Below are positions 32,165 to 43,133 of a stretch of 64,000 nt of DNA, in pieces (position 1 is the first letter of the stretch; each line of letters opens with the position of its first letter). The notes below the pieces were generated by a model, which was not told the origin of the DNA, searched no databases, and was given only the letters and a program-made list of their open reading frames with translations. The DNA comes from an uncultured Pelagibacteraceae bacterium (GTDB taxonomy: Bacteria > Pseudomonadota > Alphaproteobacteria > Pelagibacterales > Pelagibacteraceae), in assembly GCA_902611815.1 (NCBI GenBank), contig CACMAZ010000005.1:1-64000 (forward strand), in the 5' to 3' direction. The translations under genes were made by a program, and so were the position numbers.

Positions 32165-32473
32165 ATGGAAAAACAAAATATAAGAATTAAATTAAGAGCT
32201 TATGATAATAAGGTACTAGATCAATCAACAGAGGAGATTGTTAACACTGTCAAAAGAACTGGTGCAAATATAAAGGGACCAATACCATTACCAACAAAAA
32301 TTGAAAGATTCACTGTATTAAGATCACCACATATTGATAAAAAAAGCAGAGAACAATTTGAAACAAGAACACACAAAAGACTAATAGATATAATTGAGCC
32401 TACCCCTCAAACGGTTGAAGCTTTAATGAAATTAGATTTAGCCTCAGGTGTAGATGTGGAGATTAAAATTTAA
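32165..32473 (+). CDS. rpsJ: 30S ribosomal protein S10
   Basis: [31 protein letters not shown]. Confidence 0.99.
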   Translation: MEKQNIRIKLRAYDNKVLDQSTEEIVNTVKRTGANIKGPIPLPTKIERFTVLRSPHIDKKSREQFETRTHKRLIDIIEPTPQTVEALMKLDLASGVDVEIKI

Positions 32474-33183
32474 TGATTGAAATTGGTTTAATTGGTAAAA
32501 AAATCGGTATGACTAGAGAATTTTATAAATCTGGACAATCGGTTCCTGTAACTGTAATTAAATTTGATACGGGCAGAGTGATACAGTTATTGTCAAAGGA
32601 AAAAAATGGATACAACGCTGTTCAAATAGGTTTTGGTAAAATTAAGAATTCAAAACTATCAAAACAAATGAAAGGATATTTTGCAAAAAAAAACACAGAA
32701 CCTAAAAAAATTCTAAAGGAATTTAGAGTTAAAAGTTTAGAAAATTTTAAGGAAGGAAATGAAATAGGTATAGAAATATTTAAAGATACAAAATTTGTAG
32801 ACATTAAATCAAAAACAATAGGAAAAGGTTTTGCAGGCGCTATGAAAAGACATAATTTTGCTGGATTAAGAGCATCTCATGGAGTTTCAATATCACATAG
32901 AGCACACGGATCTACTGGTCAAAACCAAGATCCAGGAAAAGTATTTAAAAACAAGAAGATGGCGGGACATATGGGTGATAAAATAAGAACAATGCAAAAT
33001 ATTGAAATAATTAAATCTGATCCTGAAAATAATTTATTATTTTTAAAAGGATCAATACCTGGCTCAAAAAATACTCAGGTTGTAGTAAAAGAGTCTGTTA
33101 AAAATGTAAGAAAACTTACAATGAGTGAAAAAATTGAGAAAATTGAGAAATTAAAAAAAATACCAGAAAAAAAGAAAAAATAA
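32473..33183 (+). CDS. rplC: 50S ribosomal protein L3
   Basis: GLIGKKIGMTREF, GKGFAGAMKRHNFAG, KMAGHMG. Confidence 0.98.
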   Translation: MIEIGLIGKKIGMTREFYKSGQSVPVTVIKFDTGRVIQLLSKEKNGYNAVQIGFGKIKNSKLSKQMKGYFAKKNTEPKKILKEFRVKSLENFKEGNEIGIEIFKDTKFVDIKSKTIGKGFAGAMKRHNFAGLRASHGVSISHRAHGSTGQNQDPGKVFKNKKMAGHMGDKIRTMQNIEIIKSDPENNLLFLKGSIPGSKNTQVVVKESVKNVRKLTMSEKIEKIEKLKKIPEKKKK

Positions 33184-33807
33184 ATGAAGTTAGACAAAAT
33201 AAGTTTAGACGGAAAAAAAACATCTATTGAAGTTATGGATAAAATCTTCTCATCCAAAGTTAATGAAAAGTTAATTAGTAAAGCAATTTATAAAACAAAT
33301 GCAAATTACAAAGGTAGAAAATCCAAAACAAAACAAAAGAACGAGATTACTGGGTCCACATCTAAAATATATGCTCAAAAAGGCACAGGTAACGCTAGAC
33401 ACGCAAGTAGAAAAGCCCCAATATTTGTTGGTGGAGGTGTTGCTCATGGTCCAAAAGGTGAAACAAAATATAAAAAAAGAAAGTTAAATAAAAATGAGAA
33501 AAGATTGAGTATCGCTTCAATATTAACAAAAAAACATAAATTAAATGACTTAATAATTTTTAATGATTTCTCTAAAGTAATTAAAAAAACTAAAGAAATG
33601 AATTTAATCTTAAAAAAATTTCATGCTATAAACAGTATTCTAATTTTAGACAAGTCTTCAAAAAATAACATTGATAAAGCTGTTAGAAATATTCCCAATG
33701 TAAAGTGTACTGATATAAATCATTTTAGTGCATTTGATATAGTTAAGTACAAAAAAATTATTTTCACTGAAACATCATTAAAAGAATTAGAAAAAAGGTA
33801 TAATTAA
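33184..33807 (+). CDS. rplD: 50S ribosomal protein L4
   Basis: QKGTGNARHASRKAPIFVGGGVAHGPK. Confidence 0.97.
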   Translation: MKLDKISLDGKKTSIEVMDKIFSSKVNEKLISKAIYKTNANYKGRKSKTKQKNEITGSTSKIYAQKGTGNARHASRKAPIFVGGGVAHGPKGETKYKKRKLNKNEKRLSIASILTKKHKLNDLIIFNDFSKVIKKTKEMNLILKKFHAINSILILDKSSKNNIDKAVRNIPNVKCTDINHFSAFDIVKYKKIIFTETSLKELEKRYN

Positions 33808-34101
33808 ATGACTAAAATTAATTTATATGACACAATAGTTGGACCACTTATTACTGAAAAGTCAACTAATTTATCATCTTTGAATAAAATTGTATTTAAA
33901 GTAATTGACTCTGCTAATAAAAAAAATTTAAAAAAAAATATAGAAAAAATTTTTAAAGTTAACATTACAAAAATTAATATTATTAATAAAAGAAACAGAA
34001 CTAAATTTACGAGAGGTAGAAAAGTCAAAGTTAAAGGTTACAAAAAGGCAATTATCACTCTTAAAAAGGGTCAAAGTATTGATTTAACAACAGGTATTTA
34101 A
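33808..34101 (+). CDS. rplW: 50S ribosomal protein L23
   Basis: YDTIVGPLITEKST; operon order. Confidence 0.97.
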   Translation: MTKINLYDTIVGPLITEKSTNLSSLNKIVFKVIDSANKKNLKKNIEKIFKVNITKINIINKRNRTKFTRGRKVKVKGYKKAIITLKKGQSIDLTTGI

Positions 34102-34934
34102 TGAGCTTAAAAACATTTAAACCATATACAAAATCTTCTAGAGGTACAATTCTAGTTGATAGAAGTAAAGTTTGGAAAGGCAAACCTTACAAACCACTTA
34201 CATCCATAAAATACTCATCAAGTGGAAGAAATAATCAAGGAAGGATTACAGCAAGAAATATAGGTGGTGGTCATAAACAAAAATATAGATTAATAGATTT
34301 TTATAGAAAAAAGAAAGGGTCACAGGCAGAAGTTGAAAGAATTGAATATGATCCTAACAGGTCGTGTCATATTATGTTAGTTAAATTCGAAGATGGTGAA
34401 AAATATTATTATTTAGCACCGCAAGGAATAAAAATTGGAGACAAGGTCTCAAATGGTGGTGACTCAGAGATAAAAGTTGGAAACTGTTTGCCATTATCTG
34501 AGATACCTGTTGGCATAGATATTCACAATGTAGAAATTAATCCAGGTGGTGGTGGAAAAATTGCAAGATCAGCTGGTACCTCGGTTTCAATTTCAGGAAC
34601 AGATGGAAATTATTCTATTATCAAAATGACCTCCGGTGAAATAAGAAAAATTGACTCTAGATCGTTAGCTACAATTGGGGTTCTCTCAAACCCTGATCAA
34701 AAAAATATTAAAATTGGTAAAGCTGGAAGATCAAGATGGCTCGGAAGAAGACCACACACAAGAGGTGTAGTCATGAACCCGGTTGATCATCCTCATGGTG
34801 GTGGTGAAGGTAAATCTGCTGGTGGTAGACATCCAGTTTCAAGAACTGGTCAATCTGCCAAAGGTTTAAAAACTAGAGACAATAAAAGAACGGATAAATT
34901 TATAATTAGAAGAAGGAATAAGAAGAAGGGATAG
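34101..34934 (+). CDS. rplB: 50S ribosomal protein L2
   Basis: GRNNQGRITARNIGGGHKQKYRLIDF, GVVMNPVDHPHGGGEGK. Confidence 0.99.
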   Translation: MSLKTFKPYTKSSRGTILVDRSKVWKGKPYKPLTSIKYSSSGRNNQGRITARNIGGGHKQKYRLIDFYRKKKGSQAEVERIEYDPNRSCHIMLVKFEDGEKYYYLAPQGIKIGDKVSNGGDSEIKVGNCLPLSEIPVGIDIHNVEINPGGGGKIARSAGTSVSISGTDGNYSIIKMTSGEIRKIDSRSLATIGVLSNPDQKNIKIGKAGRSRWLGRRPHTRGVVMNPVDHPHGGGEGKSAGGRHPVSRTGQSAKGLKTRDNKRTDKFIIRRRNKKKG

Positions 34935-34937
34935 TTT

Positions 34938-35237
34938 ATGGCAAGGTCAGTTTGGAAAGGTCCATTTGTTGAAGAAAGTTTAATTAAAAAAGCTGAAAAG
35001 CAAAAAAATGAAACTAATAAAAAACCAATAAAAACATGGTCAAGAAAATCAACCATTATCCCAGATTTTATAGGACTGAGTTTCTTGATATATAATGGAA
35101 AAAAATTTATTCCACTAACAATCTCAGAGGATATGGTTGGTCATAAATTTGGAGAGTTTGCTCCAACAAGACAATTTTTTGGACACACTCCTGCAGATAA
35201 AAAGGCAAAAGAGGAACCGACTAAGGATAAAAAATAA
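34938..35237 (+). CDS. rpsS: 30S ribosomal protein S19
   Basis: [38 protein letters not shown]. Confidence 0.98.
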   Translation: MARSVWKGPFVEESLIKKAEKQKNETNKKPIKTWSRKSTIIPDFIGLSFLIYNGKKFIPLTISEDMVGHKFGEFAPTRQFFGHTPADKKAKEEPTKDKK

Positions 35238-35246
35238 CAATTATAT

Positions 35247-35645
35247 ATGAGCAAGATTAAGAAAAATAACGAATTGAATTTAGTAAGATCTGTAAATAAG
35301 AACGTTAGATCAAGCACAAGAAAACTAAAACCCATTTTAAAAGCACTTGTCGGCAAAAAAGTTGATTTTGCTTTAAGAGATCTTGAGTTTTCAAATAAAA
35401 GAATTTGCGGTGACGTTAAAAAAACACTTGCATCTGCAATTGCTAATGCCGAAAATAATTATCAATATGATATTGACAAACTTGTAATCAAAGAAGCCTA
35501 CTGTGGAAAACAAATTATAATGAAAAGATTTAGACCGAGAGCTAAGGGTAGAGCAGCTCCTATAATTAAACCATATTCAAATTTGACAATTATTTTATCA
35601 GAAACAAAACAGGATAAAAAGGAGAAACATGGGACAAAAAGTTAA
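35247..35645 (+). CDS. rplV: 50S ribosomal protein L22
   Basis: [22 protein letters not shown]. Confidence 0.97.
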   Translation: MSKIKKNNELNLVRSVNKNVRSSTRKLKPILKALVGKKVDFALRDLEFSNKRICGDVKKTLASAIANAENNYQYDIDKLVIKEAYCGKQIIMKRFRPRAKGRAAPIIKPYSNLTIILSETKQDKKEKHGTKS

Positions 35646-36288
35646 TCCAGTCGGGTATAGACTTGGAGTCAACAGAGGATGGGACTCTGTTTGGTATGCT
35701 AAGAAAAAAGATTTTGGAAAATTTTTAATCGAAGATTTTAAAATTAGAGATTATATAAAAAAAAATGTAATTAATTCTGGTGTATCTAAAGTAATGATCG
35801 AACGAACTTCAAAAAAATGTTTTGTGACTATTTATACCTCAAGACCTGGGTTTGTTATTGGAAAAAAAGGAAGCGATATTGAAAAAATTAAAAATAAACT
35901 ATCAGGCTTAACTGCTAATGAAGTGAATTTAAATATTAAAGAAGTCAAAAAACCTGAAACAAATAGTTTTCTAGTTGCAGAGAATATAGCTCAACAACTA
36001 GTAAAAAGAGTATCATATAGAAGAGCAATGAAAAGAGCCATGCAGTCCGCTTTAAGACTTGGGGCAAAGGGCATAAAAGTTTCTGTTAGTGGAAGGCTAG
36101 GTGGAAATGAAATCGCAAGAACTGAATGGTTAAGAGAGGGTAGTATTCCTTCACACACATTGAGAGCAGACATTGATTATGCTGAGTCTGAAGCCTTAAC
36201 GACTTATGGTATTATAGGTATAAAAGTATGGATTTATAAAGGAGAAATTTTTTCAAAAGAATTTAGTCAAGAAACAAACAAAAAATAA
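35629..36288 (+). CDS. rpsC: 30S ribosomal protein S3
   Basis: [46 protein letters not shown]. Confidence 0.99.
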   Translation: MGQKVNPVGYRLGVNRGWDSVWYAKKKDFGKFLIEDFKIRDYIKKNVINSGVSKVMIERTSKKCFVTIYTSRPGFVIGKKGSDIEKIKNKLSGLTANEVNLNIKEVKKPETNSFLVAENIAQQLVKRVSYRRAMKRAMQSALRLGAKGIKVSVSGRLGGNEIARTEWLREGSIPSHTLRADIDYAESEALTTYGIIGIKVWIYKGEIFSKEFSQETNKK

Positions 36289-36290
36289 TT

Positions 36291-36701
36291 ATGTTACAAC
36301 CAACAAGAACAAAATTTAGAAAAGCGCACAAAGGTAGAATTCATGGACATGCCTCAAGATGTAATAAAATGAATTATGGCTCATTTGGTTTAAAAGCTTT
36401 ACAGCCTGAAAGGGTAATTTCAAAACAAATAGAGGCAGCTAGAGTTGCGCTAACAAGACATATGAAAAGACAGGGAAGAGTTTGGACAAGAGTTTTTCCA
36501 AATATACCAGTATCTAAAAAACCCACAGAGGTTAGAATGGGTAAGGGAAAAGGGTCTCCAGAATTTTGGGCTTGTAGAGTAAAACCAGGAAGAATATTAT
36601 TTGAAGTTGACGGCGTTTCAGAGCAAATTGCAAAAGAGGCTTTGTACAAAGCTTCAGCAAAATTACCTATTAAAACTAAATTTATTAGGAGATTTTCTTG
36701 A
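36291..36701 (+). CDS. rplP: 50S ribosomal protein L16
   Basis: [35 protein letters not shown]. Confidence 0.99.
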   Translation: MLQPTRTKFRKAHKGRIHGHASRCNKMNYGSFGLKALQPERVISKQIEAARVALTRHMKRQGRVWTRVFPNIPVSKKPTEVRMGKGKGSPEFWACRVKPGRILFEVDGVSEQIAKEALYKASAKLPIKTKFIRRFS

Positions 36702-36892
36702 TGAAAAAAAGTGAATTTAAAAAACTAACATTAGATAAAGCTAAAAAAGATTTAGAAAAAAGTAAAAAAGATCTTTTTAATTTGAGATTTCAAAAAGTAA
36801 ATGGTCAACTTACTAATACATCTAAATTTAATCAATTAAAGAAAACAATAGCAAAATTATTAACCTTTATAGAAAGTAAAAAAAATGCCTAA
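36698..36892 (+). CDS. rpmC: 50S ribosomal protein L29
   Basis: 64 aa, [29 protein letters not shown]. Confidence 0.96.
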   Translation: MMKKSEFKKLTLDKAKKDLEKSKKDLFNLRFQKVNGQLTNTSKFNQLKKTIAKLLTFIESKKNA

Positions 36893-37121
36893 AAAAATTT
36901 TAAGCGGTATTGTAGTAAGTGATAAACCAAACAAAACAATTACAGTTATGGTTGAGCGAAAGTATCAACATCCATTATTTAAAAAAGTAATAAAAGTGAA
37001 AAAAAAATTTAGTGCTCATGATGAGAATAACAAGTTTAAAAATGGAGACAAAGTAAAAATAATAGAATGCAAGCCCTATTCAAAAACTAAAAAATTTCAA
37101 GTTATGGAGGATAGCAAGTGA
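36885..37121 (+). CDS. rpsQ: 30S ribosomal protein S17
   Basis: [25 protein letters not shown]. Confidence 0.98.
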   Translation: MPKKILSGIVVSDKPNKTITVMVERKYQHPLFKKVIKVKKKFSAHDENNKFKNGDKVKIIECKPYSKTKKFQVMEDSK

Positions 37122-37486
37122 TACAAGTCCAGACAGAATTAAACGTTGCAGATAATACTGGTGCTAAAAGAATTGAATGTATTAAAGTTCTAGGAGGCTC
37201 AAAGAGAAGATATGCAAGCATTGGTGATACCATTGTGGTTGCGGTTAAAGAAGCAATTCCGAAAGGGAAGGTTAAAAAAGGTTCAGTGCATAAAGCTGTA
37301 GTAGTAAGAGTTAAAAAGGGAATTCATAGAGATGATGGATCAAAAGTGAAGTTTGATAATAATGCAGCTGTTTTGACTGATGACAAAGGAGAACCAATAG
37401 GCACAAGAATATTTGGACCAGTAACAAGAGAGTTGCGTGGTAGAGGGCAAATGAAGATAATATCATTGGCACCGGAGGTAATATAA
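37118..37486 (+). CDS. rplN: 50S ribosomal protein L14
   Basis: [37 protein letters not shown]. Confidence 0.99.
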   Translation: MIQVQTELNVADNTGAKRIECIKVLGGSKRRYASIGDTIVVAVKEAIPKGKVKKGSVHKAVVVRVKKGIHRDDGSKVKFDNNAAVLTDDKGEPIGTRIFGPVTRELRGRGQMKIISLAPEVI

Positions 37487-37725
37487 TGATTAAAAAAGGA
37501 TCTAACGTAAAAATTTTAACCGGTAAAGATAAAAACAAAACTGGTGAAGTAATTGAAGTTGATAGGAACAATAACAGAATCAAAGTTAAAGGTTCTAATA
37601 TAATAAAAAAACACGTCAAAACAACAAAAGAAAAAAAGGGTGGTATTTTTGAAAAAGAAAATTTTATTCATATTTCAAATGTTGCTATTTTAAAAAAAGA
37701 GAAAAAAAAGGAAGCTAGTAAATAA
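37486..37725 (+). CDS. rplX: 50S ribosomal protein L24
   Basis: [26 protein letters not shown] motif. Confidence 0.97.
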   Translation: MIKKGSNVKILTGKDKNKTGEVIEVDRNNNRIKVKGSNIIKKHVKTTKEKKGGIFEKENFIHISNVAILKKEKKKEASK

Positions 37726-37727
37726 AA

Positions 37728-38282
37728 ATGATACCTAGATTAAAAGAACTTTATAAAAATGAAATCAAAAATTTACTTAAAGAAAAGTATGGTTTTAAAA
37801 ACCTTAATATGTCTCCTGAATTGGAGAAAATTGTAATAAATATGGGCCTTGGTATAGATGGTAATGATAATAAAATCATAAAATCTTGTGAAGAAGATTT
37901 ATCTAAAATTACCGGACAAAAGCCTGTTATAACTAAATTTAAAAAATCTATTTCAAATTTTAAAACAAGAAAAAATACTAAAGCCGGTTTAAAAGTGACT
38001 TTGAGAAAAAATAAAATGTATGAATTTATTGACAGGTTAGTAAATATTGCTTTACCACGTATTAAAGACTTTAGAGGATTATCATCCAATAGTTTTGATA
38101 GATTTGGAAATTATACATTTGGTGTAAAAGAACATATAATTTTTCCAGAAGTTAATTTTGATAAAGTAGACAAAATAAGAGGACTTGACATTACAATTGT
38201 TATTAAATCAATGTCAAATGAACATAGCTTAGAATTATTAAAAAAATTCAACTTTCCATTTAAAGCTGAAAGGAGAAATTAA
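37728..38282 (+). CDS. rplE: 50S ribosomal protein L5
   Basis: RLVNIALPRIKDFRGLSSNSFDRFGNYTFGVKEHIIFPE. Confidence 0.98.
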   Translation: MIPRLKELYKNEIKNLLKEKYGFKNLNMSPELEKIVINMGLGIDGNDNKIIKSCEEDLSKITGQKPVITKFKKSISNFKTRKNTKAGLKVTLRKNKMYEFIDRLVNIALPRIKDFRGLSSNSFDRFGNYTFGVKEHIIFPEVNFDKVDKIRGLDITIVIKSMSNEHSLELLKKFNFPFKAERRN

Positions 38283-38587
38283 TGGCAAAACTTAGTTCAG
38301 TAAATAAAAACAACAGAAGAATTAAACTTTCTGAGAAGTTTTTTAAAAAAAGAGAAAAATTAAAAAAAATTATTATGAATAAGAAATTGTCTCTTGAAGA
38401 AAGATTTAAAGCGCAACAAAAACTATCAAAATTACCGAGAAATTCAGCAAAAAATAGAGTTAGAAATAGGTGTCAGATTACTGGACGACCTCATGGTGTT
38501 TATAGAAAATTAAAAATTTCAAGAATTGCTCTTAGACAGTTAGGTCTTCAGGGTAAAATTCCAGGAATGGTTAAATCGAGCTGGTAG
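38282..38587 (+). CDS. rpsN: 30S ribosomal protein S14 (zinc-independent type)
   Basis: 101 aa, RNSAKNRVRNRCQITGRPHGVYRKLKISRI; no CXXC zinc knuckles. Confidence 0.97.
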   Translation: MAKLSSVNKNNRRIKLSEKFFKKREKLKKIIMNKKLSLEERFKAQQKLSKLPRNSAKNRVRNRCQITGRPHGVYRKLKISRIALRQLGLQGKIPGMVKSSW

Positions 38588-38599
38588 AAAGGATATTTT

Positions 38600-38995
38600 A
38601 TGACTTTAAGTGACCCAATTGGAGATATGTTAGCTAGAATAAAAAATTCTCAAATGAGAAACCATAAAAAAGTTGAGATGCCTTCATCCAATTTTAAAAC
38701 AAAAATTGCAGATGTTTTAAAAAATGAGGGATATATAAACAGTTTTAATGTTGAAAATAATAATAATAAAAATATTTTAACTATAGATCTAAAATATAAC
38801 TCAGGATCTCCAGTTATTTCTGTAATAGAAAGAGTTTCAAGACCAGGAAGAAGAATATTTTCTAGCGCTGAAAGTCTGCCAAAAATAAATAATGGACTTG
38901 GTATTGCTATAGTGTCAACGCCTAAGGGTGTTATGACTGATATCGAAGCGAGAAAGCAAAAAATTGGTGGAGAGATAATTTGTAAGGTATTTTAA
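38600..38995 (+). CDS. rpsH: 30S ribosomal protein S8
   Basis: DPIGDMLARIKNSQM, GLGIAIVSTPKGVMTDIEAR. Confidence 0.98.
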   Translation: MTLSDPIGDMLARIKNSQMRNHKKVEMPSSNFKTKIADVLKNEGYINSFNVENNNNKNILTIDLKYNSGSPVISVIERVSRPGRRIFSSAESLPKINNGLGIAIVSTPKGVMTDIEARKQKIGGEIICKVF

Positions 38996-39534
38996 TGTCA
39001 AAGATTGGAAAAATAAATATTGCTATACCTGAAAAAGTAAAAGTTATTCTATCAGGTTCAGATATAAATATAGAAGGACCATTGGGAAAGCAATCTATTA
39101 AAATTAATTTAGATATATTCGATTTAGAGGTTAATGATGGAAAAGATATTTCAATAAAACCGAAAAAGATTGATGATACAACCAAAAGACTTTGGGGGAT
39201 GAATAGAAGTTTAATTAATAATGCAATTATAGGTTCAAGTGTAGGATTTGAAAAGATACTTGAATTGAGTGGAGTTGGATATAGAGCAGCTCTAAAGGGT
39301 AGTCAATTAAATCTTCAGCTCGGTTTTAGTCATGATATTAATTTTGATATTCCTAGTGATATAAAAATTGCAGTAGAAAAACAGACTATTATAAAAATAA
39401 GTGGTGTTGATAAACAAAAAGTAGGCATGGTAGCATCACAAATAAAATCATTTAGACCACCTGAACCTTATAAAGGTAAAGGCATAAGAGAAAAAGGCCA
39501 ATATATTTTGAAAAAAGAAGGAAAGAAAAAATAA
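38995..39534 (+). CDS. rplF: 50S ribosomal protein L6
   Basis: [34 protein letters not shown]. Confidence 0.98.
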   Translation: MSKIGKINIAIPEKVKVILSGSDINIEGPLGKQSIKINLDIFDLEVNDGKDISIKPKKIDDTTKRLWGMNRSLINNAIIGSSVGFEKILELSGVGYRAALKGSQLNLQLGFSHDINFDIPSDIKIAVEKQTIIKISGVDKQKVGMVASQIKSFRPPEPYKGKGIREKGQYILKKEGKKK

Positions 39535-39890
39535 TGAAATTAGATACAACACAAAGAAAAAAATTTAGAATTAGAAATAAACTCAAGAAAAATGCCGCTA
39601 AAGACAGATATAGACTTAGCGTTTCAAGAAGCTTAAAAAATTTTTCAGCACAGATAATAGATGATACAAATAACAAAACTTTATTGTCAGCTTCATCTAT
39701 AGAAAAAGATATTAAAAATGGACCTAAAAGTAATAAAATCGCAACTTCAAAAATTGTTGCAGAAAAATTAGCTAAAAAAGCTTTAGAAAAAAATATAAAG
39801 AAAATTTATTTTGATAGAGGTAAGTTTAAATATCATGGTAGAGTCAAAGAATTCGCTGAAACTTTAAGAAAGAATGGAATGGAATTTTAA
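39534..39890 (+). CDS. rplR: 50S ribosomal protein L18
   Basis: [45 protein letters not shown]. Confidence 0.97.
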   Translation: MKLDTTQRKKFRIRNKLKKNAAKDRYRLSVSRSLKNFSAQIIDDTNNKTLLSASSIEKDIKNGPKSNKIATSKIVAEKLAKKALEKNIKKIYFDRGKFKYHGRVKEFAETLRKNGMEF

Positions 39891-40388
39891 ATGCAAAAAG
39901 ATGATTTTATAGAAAAACTGGTACACGTAAACAGAATAACCAAAGTTGTCAAAGGAGGCCGTAGATTTGGTTTTTCAGCTCTAGTAGTTGTTGGAAATCA
40001 AAATGGGAAAATTGGTATTGCTCATGCTAAAGCTAAACAAGTTCCAGACGCTATAAAAAAAGCTAATGAATTAGCTAGAAGAAATTTAATACAAATCCCG
40101 TTAAGAGAGGGAAGAACAATACATCACGATATATTTGGTAAAGATGGTGCAGGTAAAATTAAAATGCGTGCGGCTCCTAAAGGTACAGGTATAATTGCAG
40201 GCGGACCTGTCAGAGCAGTTTGTGAGGTGCTTGGAATTAGGGATGTTGTAGCGAAGTCACTTGGAACTGCAAACCCACATAACGTAATTAGAGCCTGTCT
40301 GAAGGCATTAAAAAAACAAAATTCACCAAAACAAATTTCGATTATAAGAAACAAAAAAATTGCAGAAATAATAGAAAAAAGAGGTTAA
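39891..40388 (+). CDS. rpsE: 30S ribosomal protein S5
   Basis: [48 protein letters not shown]. Confidence 0.99.
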   Translation: MQKDDFIEKLVHVNRITKVVKGGRRFGFSALVVVGNQNGKIGIAHAKAKQVPDAIKKANELARRNLIQIPLREGRTIHHDIFGKDGAGKIKMRAAPKGTGIIAGGPVRAVCEVLGIRDVVAKSLGTANPHNVIRACLKALKKQNSPKQISIIRNKKIAEIIEKRG

Positions 40389-40838
40389 ATGTTAAATAAT
40401 TTAAGAAAAATTAAACAAAAGAAATTAAGAGTTGGCAGAGGCATAGGGTCTGGTAAAGGAAAAACCTCTGGTAGAGGTATAAAGGGCCAAAAATCAAGAT
40501 CAGGTGTAGCTATAAAAAGCTTTGAGGGAGGACAAATGCCATTATTTAGAAGACTCCCTAAAAGGGGTTTTAAGATTATTGGAAAAAAGGAAGTAGGCTC
40601 ATTAAATCTTTCAGAAATTCAATCTTTTATTCAGTCAAAAAAATTAAAATTAACTGATAAAATTGATTTAGCCCTTTTAAAGAAACTTAATATAGTCAAA
40701 AAAAAATATAAAAAACTAAAAGTCCTTGGAAAAGGTGAGATTAAAGAAAAACTAAACATAGAGGTAAATTTTTTATCTAGCTCCGCAAAAGCTAAGTTAG
40801 AAAAATCAGGCTCAAGTATCAAAATTATTAACAAATAA
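40389..40838 (+). CDS. rplO: 50S ribosomal protein L15
   Basis: RVGRGIGSGKGKTSGRGIKGQKSRSG, FEGGQMPLFRRLPKRGF. Confidence 0.98.
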   Translation: MLNNLRKIKQKKLRVGRGIGSGKGKTSGRGIKGQKSRSGVAIKSFEGGQMPLFRRLPKRGFKIIGKKEVGSLNLSEIQSFIQSKKLKLTDKIDLALLKKLNIVKKKYKKLKVLGKGEIKEKLNIEVNFLSSSAKAKLEKSGSSIKIINK

Positions 40839-40845
40839 ATTTTAT

Positions 40846-42126
40846 ATGAGTTCTATTGCCCAATCAGGAGATTTAAAAAATCGTATATTATTCACGATAT
40901 TTATTTTAGCCATATATAGATTTGGTACATTCGTTCCATTACCTGGAATTGATCCAGAACAATTAAAAATTATGATGGAAGGAAACCAAAAAGGTCTATT
41001 AGGAATGTTCAATGTTTTCGCTGGGGGTGCTGTTAGTCGAATGGCTATATTTGCACTGGGAATTATGCCTTACATATCATCTGCCATAATAGTGCAATTA
41101 TTAACTGGAGTTTCTGATTATTTTAAGAGTTTAAAAAGCCAAGGTGAGATTGGTAGAAAAAAAATTACTCAAATAACAAGATATGGAACCGTTTTACTTG
41201 CCACTGTTCAAGGATATGGTCTCTCTGTTGGTTTAGAGGCATCATCAGGTTTAGTTATTAATCCTGGAATTTTTTTCAAAGTTTCAACTGTTACAACAAT
41301 AGTTGCTGGAACAGTTTTTTTGATGTGGTTAGGTGAGCAAATTACTCAAAGAGGTATCGGTAACGGAATATCTTTAATTATATTCTCAGGTATTGTTGCT
41401 GAAATACCAAGAGCATTAGTTACAACTTTTGAATTAGGTAGAACAGGAGCAATTTCAACAATAATGATAATATTTATTTTTTTATTGTTAATAGCTACTA
41501 TCATGTTTGTAGTATTTATGGAAAGAGCCTTACGAAAAATATTAATTAATTATCCTAAAAGACAGATGGGAAACAAAATGTATGGAGGAGAGTCTTCACA
41601 TTTACCTTTAAAAATTAATACTGCTGGTGTTATACCTGCAATTTTCGCATCTGCACTGCTATTATTGCCAGTTACAATGTCTAATTTTAATTTTTCTTCA
41701 AATGAAACTGTTACATCATTTGCATCTTACTTCACGCAAGGACAACCTTTGTATATGTTGTTATATGCTGCTGGAATTATTTTTTTTACTTTTTTTTATA
41801 CTTCAATAACATTTAATCCAGTTGAGACTGCAGAAAATTTAAGAAAATATGGAGGTTTTGTTCCAGGTATAAGACCCGGTGAAAGTACTGCAATATATAT
41901 TGATAAAATCCTAACAAGATTGACCACAATAGGCGCTTTGTATTTAACTTTAGTTTGTTTAATGCCTGAATTTTTAATTTCTAAATATCCTATTCCTTTT
42001 TATTTAGGTGGCGCATCAATTTTAATTGTTGTCGTAGTTGCTATTGATACAGTTACCCAAATTCAAACAAGGTTAATGAGCGCTCAATACGAGCAATTAA
42101 TCAAAAAAACAAAATTTGGCAGATAA
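40846..42126 (+). CDS. secY: protein translocase subunit SecY
   Basis: YRFGTFVPLPGIDP, GIMPYISSAIIVQLL, 10-TM pattern. Confidence 0.99.
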   Translation: MSSIAQSGDLKNRILFTIFILAIYRFGTFVPLPGIDPEQLKIMMEGNQKGLLGMFNVFAGGAVSRMAIFALGIMPYISSAIIVQLLTGVSDYFKSLKSQGEIGRKKITQITRYGTVLLATVQGYGLSVGLEASSGLVINPGIFFKVSTVTTIVAGTVFLMWLGEQITQRGIGNGISLIIFSGIVAEIPRALVTTFELGRTGAISTIMIIFIFLLLIATIMFVVFMERALRKILINYPKRQMGNKMYGGESSHLPLKINTAGVIPAIFASALLLLPVTMSNFNFSSNETVTSFASYFTQGQPLYMLLYAAGIIFFTFFYTSITFNPVETAENLRKYGGFVPGIRPGESTAIYIDKILTRLTTIGALYLTLVCLMPEFLISKYPIPFYLGGASILIVVVVAIDTVTQIQTRLMSAQYEQLIKKTKFGR

Positions 42127-42128
42127 AA

Positions 42129-42692
42129 GTGAATATCATATTATTTGGTCCACCAGGTGCAGGAAAAGGTACCCAGTCGAAATATTTAGAAAAAAAATTA
42201 AATAATTTTCAAGTTTCCACAGGTGACATGTTAAGAGATGAAATTAAAAAAGAAACTGAAATCGGCAAAAAGATAATAACTTATATGAATGAAGGTAAAT
42301 TTGTGGATGATAAAATAGTAAATAAATTAATGGAAAATGTCATTTTTAATCCAAAAAAAAAGGGTAGACTTATTTTTGATGGTTACCCAAGAACTCTCGA
42401 TCAAGCAAAAAATTTGGACAAATTGCTATATAAATCTGATCAAAAAATAGATTTTGTTTTTTTTTTAAATGTCGATAAAGACACAATTATAAAAAGAATT
42501 GAAAAAAGAAAAATGATTGAGAAAAGGTCAGACGATGATTTAAATACAATTCTTAAAAGATACGATACTTATATGGAGACTACCAAACCTGTTCTAAGTT
42601 ATTATTCAAACAAATCTAATTTTAATGAAATAGATGGAGGACTAAAAATTATTGAAATTACTAATAAAATCAACAGTATTTTAAAGGTTTAA
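42129..42692 (+). CDS. adk: adenylate kinase
   Basis: IILFGPPGAGKGTQ, STGDMLRDEI, FDGYPRTLDQA. Confidence 0.98.
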   Translation: MNIILFGPPGAGKGTQSKYLEKKLNNFQVSTGDMLRDEIKKETEIGKKIITYMNEGKFVDDKIVNKLMENVIFNPKKKGRLIFDGYPRTLDQAKNLDKLLYKSDQKIDFVFFLNVDKDTIIKRIEKRKMIEKRSDDDLNTILKRYDTYMETTKPVLSYYSNKSNFNEIDGGLKIIEITNKINSILKV

Positions 42693-42695
42693 AAG

Positions 42696-42723
42696 TTGAC
42701 ATTGAAGTAACTTCTTATATAAA
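42696..42723 (+). promoter_or_regulatory. candidate promoter TTGACA-16-TATAAA for rpsM-rpsK-rpoA-rplQ, with GAAGT-A-ACTTC palindrome in the spacer
   Basis: Hexamers 42696-42701 and 42718-42723; palindrome 42704-42714. Confidence 0.55.
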
Positions 42724-42746
42724 AGGCTAGATTTTATCTCATAATT

Positions 42747-43130
42747 ATGGCTCGTATCGCTGGTGTAAATATTCCGCAAAATAAAATTGTCCAGATAGGG
42801 CTAACATATATCTATGGAATTGGAGATAAGTTTTCAAAACAAATTTGTAAAGATTTAGACATAGCTAAGCCTACAAGAGTAAATCAACTCACAGACGATC
42901 AAATACTAAAAATTAGAGAATATATTGATAAACATTTTACAGTGGAAGGTGATCTTAGAAGAGACACATCTATAAGCATTAAGAGATTAATTGATTTAGC
43001 ATGTTACAGGGGCTCAAGACATAAAAAAAAATTACCTGTAAGGGGGCAAAGAACAAGATGTAATGCTAGAACTAGAAAAGGTAAAGCAATCGCAATTGCT
43101 GGAAAAAAATTAACACCTTTAAAGAAATAA
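42747..43130 (+). CDS. rpsM: 30S ribosomal protein S13
   Basis: [40 protein letters not shown]. Confidence 0.99.
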   Translation: MARIAGVNIPQNKIVQIGLTYIYGIGDKFSKQICKDLDIAKPTRVNQLTDDQILKIREYIDKHFTVEGDLRRDTSISIKRLIDLACYRGSRHKKKLPVRGQRTRCNARTRKGKAIAIAGKKLTPLKK

Positions 43131-43133
43131 TAT

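Noticed and set aside
32162-32165. Missing tufA between fusA and rpsJ
   Set aside because: A single tuf copy at the tufB-like locus is common in reduced genomes; not unusual by itself.
42693-42746. Missing rpmJ between secY/adk and rpsM
   Set aside because: In alphaproteobacteria rpmJ is usually elsewhere, so absence here is expected.
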